Below, in pieces: positions 10,448 to 18,980 of a stretch of 64,000 bases of DNA. The stretch is from the NCBI GenBank assembly GCA_013368325.1, contig JAACJK010000111.1, positions 434,001-498,000 of the forward strand, given 5' to 3'. Position 1 is the first letter of the stretch. Each line of letters starts with the position of its first letter. Both the position numbers and the translations under genes were made by a program. This DNA comes from Ephemerocybe angulata. Its lineage: Eukaryota; Basidiomycota; Agaricomycetes; Agaricales; Psathyrellaceae. The notes under the pieces are model-generated. The model saw only the letters and a list, made by a program, of their open reading frames with translations. It ran no database searches and had not been told where the DNA came from.

Positions 10448-10595
10448 AAAAGAAAAGCAGAGTGAGCGAAATACTGCGGTTGATGCAGATTTCGCGGCGT
10501 GGAGAGAGGCAAGAAGGGTTCGCCTCTCTCCCGCTTTGTCAGCACATAGACGACCTGCTCGGTTCGTCTCATGCTTCAACTCCCGAGAGAACAAT
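10448..10595 (-). repeat. Ngaro split direct repeat A2
   Basis: 148 bp, apparently identical to 15709-15856; contains TGCAGATTTCGCGGCGTGG and ends GAGAGAACAAT on the plus strand, directly touching B1. Confidence 0.88.
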
Positions 10596-10817
10596 CTATG
10601 TAGCTGTATGCGCGTGATTGAGCCATGTGGGTAAACCGAATCAGCATGAACATGTATAGGCTACCTAAGATAACATACAGCAACAGACGATCAGGCTCAA
10701 TACAGAAGTTCGGTGGATACCAAGTGTATCCGACGATTTTTGGGTGCAAATCCCGGAGGGATTGCGACTCGAAACTCTTGACTGAGTCTGCGAGATGTCC
10801 AGAACCTGAGTGGCACA
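10596..10817 (-). repeat. Ngaro split direct repeat B1
   Basis: 222 bp, matches B2 base for base by eye; lies 77 bp downstream of the recombinase stop codon. Confidence 0.88.
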
Positions 10818-10894
10818 CCCGGGTGCATAGGAGAGCAGCGACGCGTAGAACGAAGTAAGACATCCCGCTAACCAACAGGAGCAGCACGACGCAC

Positions 10895-11944
10895 CTAACG
10901 AACACGGGACGGCATGGTAATCCGCAGAAACGGCTCCAGAATTGGCGAAGCCTGAATATACGGCGCCAAGATGTTCGCATGCTGGCGCAGGTACAGCGTG
11001 AAGGCATCGCTGGCCCAGCGCCCGATGTTCTTGACCACGTCGAAGGGCACGCCCCGGAGGAGGTACTCCAACACGCCTCCAACGCGCAGCCCGTGACCCT
11101 TCAGGAGCTCAATCTCTGCAGCCTTGCAGACCTCAGCGATGCGGTCGTCGAAAGCTTTGCGCGAAAGCGGGCGGAAGCCCTTCTTGGGATGGACCCAGGA
11201 AAAAAGGTGATGCTGCGGGCCCGGAGCGTTCACCGACAGATGATTTGCCATAGCCCAGGCCGGATCCGCATCCCCCTCCTGCGGGGACCACTGAACCGTT
11301 TCGCCTGTTGCACACGTCTTCGACCACGGGAGCTTGAAGGACGTCACAGGGAGTCCAAGTCTGCCGGAAGCCGGATCGGTGGACATAGCAGCCCGGCACA
11401 CGTACCGAGCCGACCCCAGCTGCTTCCACTTGGTGAGGCTGGGAACCGTGAACTCGCCCAACCGAGCGACGGACCAAAAGGTGGTGGTGAGGCAGGCGAA
11501 AACAGCCGCGTCCAGCGAGGTCGACAGATTGAGGTGCTGGCGGATTGTGGATATAATGGCAGGGGTGTACGGCGCACGCTTCGGCTTCTTCGACTTTGGT
11601 GGAGCCAGGCGGGCACCTGCAGTGAGAGCAGCCGACATCCTAGTCTCGTCGGCGGACCACGCCAAGCCGTGAAGAGTATGCCAGGCCTTGATACCGAAGT
11701 AGTAGTTCTTCAGCGTCGAGCCCGAGTAGGAGCCCGCACACACCGAGATGAACTCCAAAAGAAGGGCCTCACTCGCAGGCCCGCGCAACGACTCCGGTAC
11801 CGGTGGCTCCTTCCTATCACAAAAAAGGTGGAATGCAAGCAGACCCGCGCCGTAGGTACTCTGAGTCGAGGGAGCCCATGCGTGAGACAGCACGCCGTGG
11901 ATGCGCCGGACCTGCTCTGCAGCAGAGCCATCGTCCTGAGGCAC
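10895..11944 (-). CDS. Tyrosine recombinase of the Ngaro element
   Basis: 349 codons. This enzyme integrates the element, presumably from a circular DNA intermediate, by tyrosine-mediated strand exchange, which explains the absence of a target duplication. The N-terminal half carries an SAM-like core-binding region (AWAPSTQSTYGAGLLAF). Catalytic signs follow: Arg in TFWSVARLGEF, the HxxR box in KGHGLRVGG, Trp/His position in NIGRWASDAF, and the nucleophile Tyr in TLYLRQHANI. All are present and no stop interrupts the frame. The start at 11944 (MPQDDGS) is the first Met; a CAG just upstream could instead be a splice acceptor, so the N-terminus is provisional. It follows RT/RNase H on the same strand after about 210 bp. 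Confidence 0.88.
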   Translation of the reverse strand: MPQDDGSAAEQVRRIHGVLSHAWAPSTQSTYGAGLLAFHLFCDRKEPPVPESLRGPASEALLLEFISVCAGSYSGSTLKNYYFGIKAWHTLHGLAWSADETRMSAALTAGARLAPPKSKKPKRAPYTPAIISTIRQHLNLSTSLDAAVFACLTTTFWSVARLGEFTVPSLTKWKQLGSARYVCRAAMSTDPASGRLGLPVTSFKLPWSKTCATGETVQWSPQEGDADPAWAMANHLSVNAPGPQHHLFSWVHPKKGFRPLSRKAFDDRIAEVCKAAEIELLKGHGLRVGGVLEYLLRGVPFDVVKNIGRWASDAFTLYLRQHANILAPYIQASPILEPFLRITMPSRVR

Positions 11945-12156
11945 GGAGCTAGATACCGGAAACAGTTAGCATGCAGCCACGGGCATAAACACAGAACAGC
12001 GCGGCATACCGAAACGGACGCCACAGCAAAAGGCGCTCCTCTGACAGGCAGTGCGGACGCAGTGGAGAAACCGCCGGTGTCAACATCGAGTCGTATGCCT
12101 TAGGCACCGAGGTCGAGGGCCCAGGCAACGGAGCAGCAGCAGCCAGCGTGAAAGGT

Positions 12157-14328
12157 CTAGTGTTCCTCGAGTGCAAGCCCCATGGCGTCTCGCTCATGGG
12201 CAGTACCGTCCTCGATGCCATCCGCTGCGCTGTGACAGAAATCACGGATGGGCTTGGCAGCTGCAGCCGGATAGCGTCCCTCCCGGAACAACCGAAGTTC
12301 AATGGGCGTGTAGGGGAGGGAGGCGTCAACAATGAAGCGAGAGAGGGAGGCGTCGAGCGGAACGGGAGGGAGGAGAAGTGACTGGGGAGGGTAGATGCCT
12401 CTGGAGGGCGCGTCGGCAGGGTTATCAGCGCTCCGCACGTAGGCCGGGTGGATGCAGTCGATGCGCCCAGCACCTCTGATAAAGTCGTGGATACGCCGAA
12501 ACACCCCATTGACCGCAGAGTTCCGACTGCGTCCGTTCTTCCATCCTCCAACAACTCCTGCATTGTCACCGTAGAGCCGGAGGTGCTGGTAATCGGGATA
12601 GGCGGCGCACGTGGCAGCAACGAGGAGCTCAAAACCGACCGCCTCAGCCCATCCAATGTCCCGCTGGCCGTCCAAAGTCTGCCACCCTGGGATGAGCCTC
12701 CAGGCACGCCAGCGGTCGCCGATGGTGATCCCGATTCCAATGCCAGAGCTTGCGTCAGAGTAAGCGGCGACGTCGTGGACAGTGAAAGGAGGGGGAATGG
12801 GGCGCGAGAGGGACCCGGTGGCGAGGCAGCTGTCCCACCAGTCGAGGTCTGCAGCGACTGTCCGAGGTGCGTGGCGAGCAGCATGTGGACTCGCACTGGC
12901 GAGGCCGAGCATGGTCTCCAGTCCGGTGAGGTACGCTCGTCCTTCGGTGATAACCAGGCAGGTGTGAAGGAGCTTACCGTACAACCGCTGGACATCCTCC
13001 AGGGTGTGAGTCTTGGAAGACCGCCAGTCCGCGATCGCAGCACGATATTTCTCGCGTTTCGCAGGGGTAAGGGAGACCGTCCGAGCGTCGAGATCCCACC
13101 ACATCCCAGTATACTCCGCTGCCGAGCTGAAAGGCCTGTCCTTCGAGCGCTCCCACACAAAACCGAGGTCCGTCGAAAGGTCGTCGATATCACTGAATGC
13201 ATACGTGAACTTCGCATCCTCCGCTGAACGAGAGGAGGAGCCCGAGAGGTCCTGCAGAGGAAACGCACAATCCTCGTGCATCTCATGAGTCCCGCCTCCC
13301 GAAACCTGACCAGCATCCCACCACAAACGCCCGCGCTCATGAATACAACCCCGCTCCCGAGCGTTCCTAGCCCAACCTGCACGCAACGCGTTATACTCCT
13401 CCAGATAGCGGCGAAGTATCCGGAGAAAGAAGTGGTCATCGACCCACTTCCCGACCGGCCCCATACCCCGCGCGCGCACGATGTCGCACGCCGCATCGTC
13501 GAGCTGGCCGTGAACTCCTCCAGACGAAACTGTCCCGAAAGCGGCCGCAGTGTCGAGGGCAATCCTCCCATCGCGCAACCGAACCGCCGCAGCCGCCCAC
13601 TGAGACGGGTGTAGGGGAACGGTACGGAAGGCTTCAGCAACATCCCGAATGGCGATTTGAGAGCCAGGAGGAAGCTGGGAGATGAGTAGGAAAAGGACAG
13701 TGAACGTACCCCACGTGCATGGAAACTGGGAAGAGTCGATGAAGGAATTGACGGAGGGAGAGGGGAAGGGACGAGAGATCTTGAGGGGGAATGAGAAGTT
13801 CTGGATGGGGCGGAATTTTCCTGGTCTTCCAGGTTTTGGTATGATGGAGAAGGGCGACGTCTGGAAGGGACCGATAAGGGCCAGAGCGTCTGCCACAGAC
13901 ATAGGGCCAATGTACCGGCCTTTTTCAAGCTCGACGCCAACGATAGCGTCGAACTCGGAAGCGAACTCGTCAACAGAGGGGCGGTTGGGTGGACTTTGAA
14001 TGACGGAGATAACGGGGAAACCGAGAATGAAACCATGCCTGATACCCTCAACGACCGCCCCGTGCCTACCCAGCAGTCCAGCACTGGCGAGCTCGCGCTC
14101 CCACGCACGCCAGTGGTACGGCGTGCATGGCTCAGATCTTCTCCGTTCGAGGGCAGTCCTGAGCGCCGTGAGAGGAGGAGCCACATCCCGAGCAGAGATG
14201 GTTGCTGTCGTGGGAGCGGCTGCGACAGGCGCCAAGGCCCTTCTGCCAATCGAAGCAGAGCCGCTGGTCCCCGTCGAGGAGCCTGAGTGTCTTGCCCACT
14301 CGGTGGGACGCTGCGGGGAGTCTTCCAT
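12157..14328 (-). CDS. Reverse transcriptase / RNase H of the Ngaro element
   Basis: About 723 codons from the Met at 14328 (MEDSPQRPTEW); the frame is open further up but there overlaps gag. RT landmarks: FSIIPKPGRPGKFRPIQNFS, motif A AIRDVAEAFRTVPL, and motif C GKWVDDHFF, where a Trp precedes VDD instead of the common Tyr or Phe. RNase H follows with acidic positions in VAAYSDASSGIG, GWAEAVGFELL, RLYGDNAGVVGGW and RSADNPADAPSRG, so a D-E-D-D set looks complete. The start is uncertain because expression may need reinitiation or frameshifting relative to gag; overlap with gag is about 197 bp. Another frame of the same strand is open for 814 codons (11949-14393), probably a by-product of GC-rich codon usage. 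Confidence 0.86.
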   Translation of the reverse strand: MEDSPQRPTEWARHSGSSTGTSGSASIGRRALAPVAAAPTTATISARDVAPPLTALRTALERRRSEPCTPYHWRAWERELASAGLLGRHGAVVEGIRHGFILGFPVISVIQSPPNRPSVDEFASEFDAIVGVELEKGRYIGPMSVADALALIGPFQTSPFSIIPKPGRPGKFRPIQNFSFPLKISRPFPSPSVNSFIDSSQFPCTWGTFTVLFLLISQLPPGSQIAIRDVAEAFRTVPLHPSQWAAAAVRLRDGRIALDTAAAFGTVSSGGVHGQLDDAACDIVRARGMGPVGKWVDDHFFLRILRRYLEEYNALRAGWARNARERGCIHERGRLWWDAGQVSGGGTHEMHEDCAFPLQDLSGSSSRSAEDAKFTYAFSDIDDLSTDLGFVWERSKDRPFSSAAEYTGMWWDLDARTVSLTPAKREKYRAAIADWRSSKTHTLEDVQRLYGKLLHTCLVITEGRAYLTGLETMLGLASASPHAARHAPRTVAADLDWWDSCLATGSLSRPIPPPFTVHDVAAYSDASSGIGIGITIGDRWRAWRLIPGWQTLDGQRDIGWAEAVGFELLVAATCAAYPDYQHLRLYGDNAGVVGGWKNGRSRNSAVNGVFRRIHDFIRGAGRIDCIHPAYVRSADNPADAPSRGIYPPQSLLLPPVPLDASLSRFIVDASLPYTPIELRLFREGRYPAAAAKPIRDFCHSAADGIEDGTAHERDAMGLALEEH

Positions 14329-15677
14329 CCCAGAGCGAGGTGGCGCGGCAGACGCCCACTTCGTGGTCGTGGCGACCCAAACAGACGAAGCAAGGAGGGC
14401 GGGTCGGTCCACTTGCTCCCCGAAAATGCTGGTCCTTCGGGTACCGCGCCGCCGGCGAGGCTGAGCGCTGTCTGGGTTGCTGAGGGCGAGGTGGGGGCGA
14501 CCGTGTGCGCTGGCGGGACGACCGAGCCTCACGAGACCTGTTGCTGCCGGAATTGTTGTGGTTGGCGTGGGTGGAGGCCGCGACCGCGCGCTATTGGTTG
14601 CGTACCGACGTGTCGAAAACCGAACGTTGCAGAACCGAACCGCGACCGAACAGAACAGCACCGAAACCGACAGCGAACAGAAACAGCACAGAACAGCACA
14701 GCACAGATCAGCATCCGGGGTTTGAGGAGAGGCGTCGGGTGGTAGGAAGGATAGGGAAGGGATTAGAGATATAAATTAGCGCCGTGAGGTGATCATAACG
14801 ACGAAGCACGCACCTGAGTATCCAGGACCCTGTCCACCTCTGCCCTGTGGATCCTGTACACTCGATCCTGAGCCTTCCGAATGAGAACCTCGTCCAGGAT
14901 CGAGATGTCGAATGCGCCCGTCGTGTTCAGGTTGCTGTGCCAGAGCTTGCGCCGCTCCGACGCGAACAGCAGCAGCGCCTTCCGGTCCAGGCTGTCGGGT
15001 GATAGGGCCAGTTCATGCTGGGTGATGTTCGCCCAGAACAGCATGAACATCATGCGCCATTCGCGAGGCCAGTTGGCCGTCTCCGTTGCGCGATTGAAGC
15101 GCTGCGTCGCCATCAGCCAATCTCCCCAAGCGAGGTCATGGTCGTCCACCACACCCCGCGCCGAGTCGATATCCGCCTGTGTTGCCCATGCGACGCCATT
15201 CGGAGTCTTGACTTGCTGGAGCGACGAATCCAAGAGGGAACCGGGATCCTTGCTGACACGCTCGAGGGCGGCGGTGGTGAGGTGGTGCAGATGGACGTAT
15301 TCCCCGCGTTCGAATTTCTTGACAACCGCGGGAGCTAACACGAGCGGAGTAGTAGTGGGTCCAGCCACGCCCACCATAATAGGCAAGAACTTAGCTTTAC
15401 GCTTCTTCTCCTCCTCGTGTTTCATCACGTCGATCTCTCTCTGTTCCTCGGCAGCCACGCGCTGCCTCTCCGCGTCTGCAGCCGCGTCCTCTTCCACCTG
15501 GAGCTGCCAGGCGATCTTCGCAGCATCATTCCCTTGGGTCCATATGGTTTTCAGGACGGTCGCAGCTTCAGCGGCCGCAACGCCGCCGGCGGTAAGAGCT
15601 GCACGGGCACCGGCGAACGCCTCGGTGGTGTAATCCGGACAAATTTCGGTATTCGGGTCGACAGTAATACGAGGCAT
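14132..15677 (-). CDS. Gag-like protein of the Ngaro element (two exons)
   Basis: Exon 1 15677-14814 (288 codons, starting MPRITVDPN) and exon 2 14590-14132 (152 codons plus stop) joined across a 223-nt intron with donor GTGCGT and acceptor CCAATAG; both exon lengths are multiples of three. Exon 1 has a charged coiled-coil-like stretch (EEDAAADAERQRVAAEEQRE) and a helical capsid-like region (ATQRFNRATETANWPREWRM). Exon 2 begins Arg/Ser-rich, then a Cys/His zone ending in a perfect CCHC zinc knuckle CSGCGSSSHGAQDC. It is expected to package element RNA. Without splicing, the protein would stop at 14793 and lack the knuckle. Confidence 0.82.
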
Positions 15678-15708
15678 GTTGAAAAAAATTTTCACTAGTG
15701 TAGAGTAG

Positions 15709-15856
15709 AAAAGAAAAGCAGAGTGAGCGAAATACTGCGGTTGATGCAGATTTCGCGGCGTGGAGAGAGGCAAGAAGGGTTCGCCTCTCTCCCGCTTTGT
15801 CAGCACATAGACGACCTGCTCGGTTCGTCTCATGCTTCAACTCCCGAGAGAACAAT
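15709..15856 (-). repeat. Ngaro split direct repeat A1 (element 5' end)
   Basis: 148 bp, identical by eye to A2. Its outer end touches the pirin sequence for FSYIV at 15858-15860; its inner end lies about 30 bp from the gag start codon. Confidence 0.88.
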
Positions 15857-16296
15857 TTACGATGTAGGAGAAGATTTCGAATTCGCGGTGGGGGTGCGTT
15901 CCGAAGCCGGTGCGAGGGGAGACGCGGTCTTCGTTGATGACGCGCAGGGAACCGTACTGGTTGTGTTCTGAGCTTTGATACCTGCGGGGTATGTATAAGG
16001 ACTGTCTACCATAATGAGACGCGGGAACTTACATTGCAAAGGAGAACGTATGGAATGTCTTGAGCCAGCCATGGTCGGCCTGGCCGCGCTCGGTGCTCTT
16101 GCGAGGAACAAACTGCAGTTTTGGAAGCATGGCTGTGGCAGATTCTTCTGAAGATGTCGAGATTGGCCTGAGTGCAGCTGACTGGGGCAAAGATTTGGCA
16201 GAGATAGATCGAGATGAAGAGTTCAGAAGAGCAGTTCTGACTCGGAGTATGGAAGACAGGATGGTTGTTGCAGAATGATCTCTCGATGTTGGGCCA

Positions 16297-16305
16297 CCTT
16301 TTATA
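16297..16305 (-). promoter_or_regulatory. TATA box of the interrupted pirin gene
   Basis: TATAAAAGG on the minus strand, about 165 bp upstream of the proposed start at 16130. The intervening frame is open and basic/Ser-rich but has no Met, so it is taken as 5'UTR. Confidence 0.5.
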
Positions 16306-16499
16306 CCCCCAAGCCCGTGTGTGCGACGATACGCTTTATAGACCGCCTGACTGAACTATGACGAGGAGCGGGAAGAGGTTGAGTATGCATTTTGCGCTGG
16401 GTGCTGGGTATGATCAAGCGGCGATCTGGTCCTGCCTTTAGAGGGAGCCCCAAACCCACGCCGTAAATGGGAGATGACAAACGCGGATTAATCTTACGT

Positions 16500-16748
16500 G
16501 AGAAGGTTTAGTCATGGGCGCTTATGGAGGACTGGAAGCCCGTGCTCTGTCCAGCGCTTTGTCCGTTTTGTTCCCGTTATCTGTGCTTTGGCGACAGTTG
16601 GGTCTCTAGCGCTTTGTGCAAGAATCCAAGATAAGCTATTGCACCTCAAAATTGCTTTGTGCACTTGTGGAATCCTATAAAGTCAGGGACGATTCTGCTG
16701 GCATTCTTCAGCTCATACCGACCCCTTCGCTCGCACCCTCATCAGCAA
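16500..16748 (+). promoter_or_regulatory. Family promoter copy C
   Basis: Words shared with copies A and B: GGGCGCTTATGGA, CAGCGCTTTGTCC, TCAAAATTGCTTTGTG, a TATA box AATCCTATAAAGTC (TATAAAG at 16676-16682), and CATTCTTCAGCTCA. The TATA lies 73 bp before the ATG at 16749. Confidence 0.65.
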
Positions 16749-18010
16749 ATGTCTTCTACTCCCCGCCCAACGCAAGACGTTACCAGTATCTTGTCTCAAG
16801 AACTGATCGACGATATCATCGACCACCTCTCCGACCATCAGGAAACACAGAGGCACCTCGGCCTAGTCAACCGCTCCTGGTCGCAGCGGACCCGCCGCAA
16901 CCTCTTCCGGACGGTCTGCTTCGATCTAGGCCAGTGGAGCTGTTTTCGGCTTAGCCAAGTTCTACAAGCAAACCCGTCGCTATACCGACACATTCAGACT
17001 ATGCGGATTGACCATAGCGGTTGCCAGTCATGGAATAGTCTCCAGTCTCCGAGTATCCTGGCTGTTATCAATCCAAAGGAGCTCGTCAATGTACTCCATG
17101 TCTCCCTCGAAGGGAATGGGGAGTATCAGCTGTGCTGGGGTAATTTGCCTCCTGCATTGAGGAGCGCATTTTACAAGTTGTTCGCGAAGCCAGACCTCGT
17201 CACACTGGCATTGTTGCATATCCGCGATATCGATGCCTCCTTCCTCGGCCAGAGCCGTTGCCTCAGGGAACTTGAGCTACACAACGTCCATCATGCCCCT
17301 CAACCAGCCCTACTCCGTCCGGAGAAGCACCACCGAAACACCTCGAAGACGAAAAATGTTCCCTTCATTCCTTGTCTGTTGGTGATTGCGCGGATGCACT
17401 GGAATGTTTCCATGCGTCGACTATAGTGCCTCGCCCTGTAGCGTTGAGGGTCCTCTCACACCGCTATGACGACAAGATGGACATAGCTCTCAAACAATTC
17501 TCCCGCAGGGTCGAGACATATGAGATAATATGTACCAACGGCCGACTTCTCACGAGAGTTCCGCTTCACGCTGGAGTCCTTGACCTTGCACGCCTTCCAA
17601 AGTTGAAGACCCTCAAGATCAACCTACACGCCGACCAGCTACGGTGTATTCTGAGTAGGTCTGCATCGCCATTGGTCCAACAATTGGACAGGTTGAGGGG
17701 CACGAACTCGTTGGAGGGTATCGATATTTCAATAAACCTTGGCTTCCGCCACGGCTCCGACTGGATACGGAATATCTTCACCCAGTTGATGCCGAATTAC
17801 GACGGGACCGGTTCCTGGATAGACCTGGATACCACGTTGAGCGACAGAGATGCCTTCCCAAAGCTGAAAAAGCTTAGGATAGTCCTTAGCTTTACGTCCT
17901 CCGCACCCCCAGCGCAGACGTGGAACTTATTTGTGGATGTCTTCAAATTAGTTTTGCAAAAGCTCAAAGATAGATCCATGGTGGAAGTCGTTAGGGGGTT
18001 TCTCTCTTAG
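16749..18010 (+). pseudogene. F-box-like/LRR-like gene, family member C, with one frameshift
   Basis: Begins MSSTPRPTQDV and carries the best F-box-like helix of the family (ILSQELIDDIIDHLSDHQET, then LGLVNRSWSQRTRRNLF). The leucine-rich region follows member A throughout. At about 17295-17345 the frame changes: upstream codons end HNVHHAP, and the homologous continuation (LEDEKCSLHSLSVGDCADAL) is read one base out of phase. No GT-AG intron fits the gap. The second part then runs to the stop at 18010 (VEVVRGFLS). Either a recent one-base indel or an assembly error explains it; if the base is an error the protein would be about 420 residues and intact. Confidence 0.72.
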
Positions 18011-18980
18011 ACAGCCATCGCAGTGTACTATCTGGGTCATGTTTAATTTCCTTAGTATTACATGACCGACCGTATGTAAACTCATCTTTTAAACGCTGTA
18101 CATGTATTATTGTTCCAGGCGATTCTCCGCAGCCTTCCTAATCATAACAACACAAAATACTTTTGGCATGAGGAACGCAACCCCACACTCGTAAGTATTC
18201 ATGCTATGAATTGGAACCCAACTTTCACACTAGACGCTCATGAGCATTGGTAGCTTGTAGCCCCCGCCCGAATCGGGATAGCCCGAAAAAATCTGATGGT
18301 GCCACCGCCGCCTCACCTAGCAATCCTTTCACCTCCTTCTCGAGAGACAAGATATTCACCGAGGTTAGTCGATGCTCCCAGCAAATTTACCCTGCAATCG
18401 ACTGTACAATAACATCCCAGGGTCATTGTATGAATTTCGAAGTCTTTTTGTCAATTTCTGATCGGATCTCCATTTAGCTTTCACAGCAATCACGCTCGGA
18501 CCTCCCGCTCGTTCCAAGTCATGCGAACGGTCTCTAATGGCCAGGGGGGCCCTGGTCAGTGAATGTACGGAGCATACGCGCATGAATGACAAGCAGCTTA
18601 TAATACGGCTCCGTGAATTATGAGATGGCGGCCAGATCAAAGCAAATGCTCCAAAGCGACTCGCGATCGAATGGCACCGCTCACGTCTGCCGATTGAGGG
18701 AAACAAAGACCATCTGGTTCAAACAAATAAGTAAATCAGGCGCACCCTAAATCGTAGACGAAAGAAAGAACGCGTCAGGACCCGTGTTGAAGGCTTTGTC
18801 ATTGAGTGGCCATTGTCCACCGGCATCTAAATCCGAACCTAGATCAACCACTTGGTCACCGGATACCATTCTCTCTTCAACCACAACCAGTCGACCACCC
18901 CGTCTCTCTCCTCATCCATCCTCATCGCTCCAAAGCCCCCAACAACCCATCCATCTTACAACAACCTCTACACCAAAACG
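18011..18980. other. Intergenic region
   Basis: About 970 bp containing the F-box gene 3' flank and the upstream region of the SAP-like gene, the last 100 bp of which is C/A-rich with CCACAACC and CATCC runs. No gene was recognised. Confidence 0.5.

Larger units (their letters stand above)
10151..15856 (-). mobile_element. Ngaro-type tyrosine-recombinase (DIRS-order) retrotransposon, apparently complete
   Basis: Read on the minus strand, the order is A1 (15709-15856), gag, RT/RNase H, tyrosine recombinase, B1 (10596-10817), A2 (10448-10595), a 75-bp spacer, B2 (10151-10372). This A1-ORFs-B1A2-B2 arrangement is the split-direct-repeat signature of the Ngaro group, as opposed to the inverted repeats of DIRS1 or the LTRs of Gypsy/Copia. 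B1 abuts A2 exactly, mirroring the junction a circular intermediate would have. No target-site duplication was found; the two ends against pirin can be placed to within one base. The element lies in the same orientation as the interrupted gene. Confidence 0.88.
9467..16130 (-). pseudogene. Pirin-family protein gene split by a retrotransposon
   Basis: Pirins are bicupin, metal-binding nuclear proteins or quercetinase-like dioxygenases. Minus-strand exons: 16130-16033 (MLPKLQFVPRKST... GWLKTFHTFSFAM), 15981 to about 15858 (GSLRVINEDRVSPRTGF then THPHRE and FSYIV), the element at 10151-15856, then 10151-10135 (DGALEH), and 10079-9467 (KDSLSNTEILKRGHVQMTS, then TGTGISHSEKTHG to VFDLD). Introns 16032-15982 and 10134-10080 keep frame. 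About 283 residues remain if the element is skipped, a normal pirin length. The metal ligands are separated by the element: HPH lies on one side, HSE on the other. Unless the element is removed from RNA, no functional protein is expected. A partial copy lies at 8090-8545 and another near 52743. Confidence 0.88.

Noticed and set aside
10151..10817. Two head-to-tail copies of a small unrelated element
   Set aside because: Both repeat units recur exactly as the termini of the 5.7-kb element, so they are its split direct repeats.
10151..15856. Interpretation as an LTR retrotransposon with a solo LTR nearby
   Set aside because: Repeats are in A1-...-B1A2-B2 order with no TG...CA ends or target duplication, and the element encodes a tyrosine recombinase, not an integrase.
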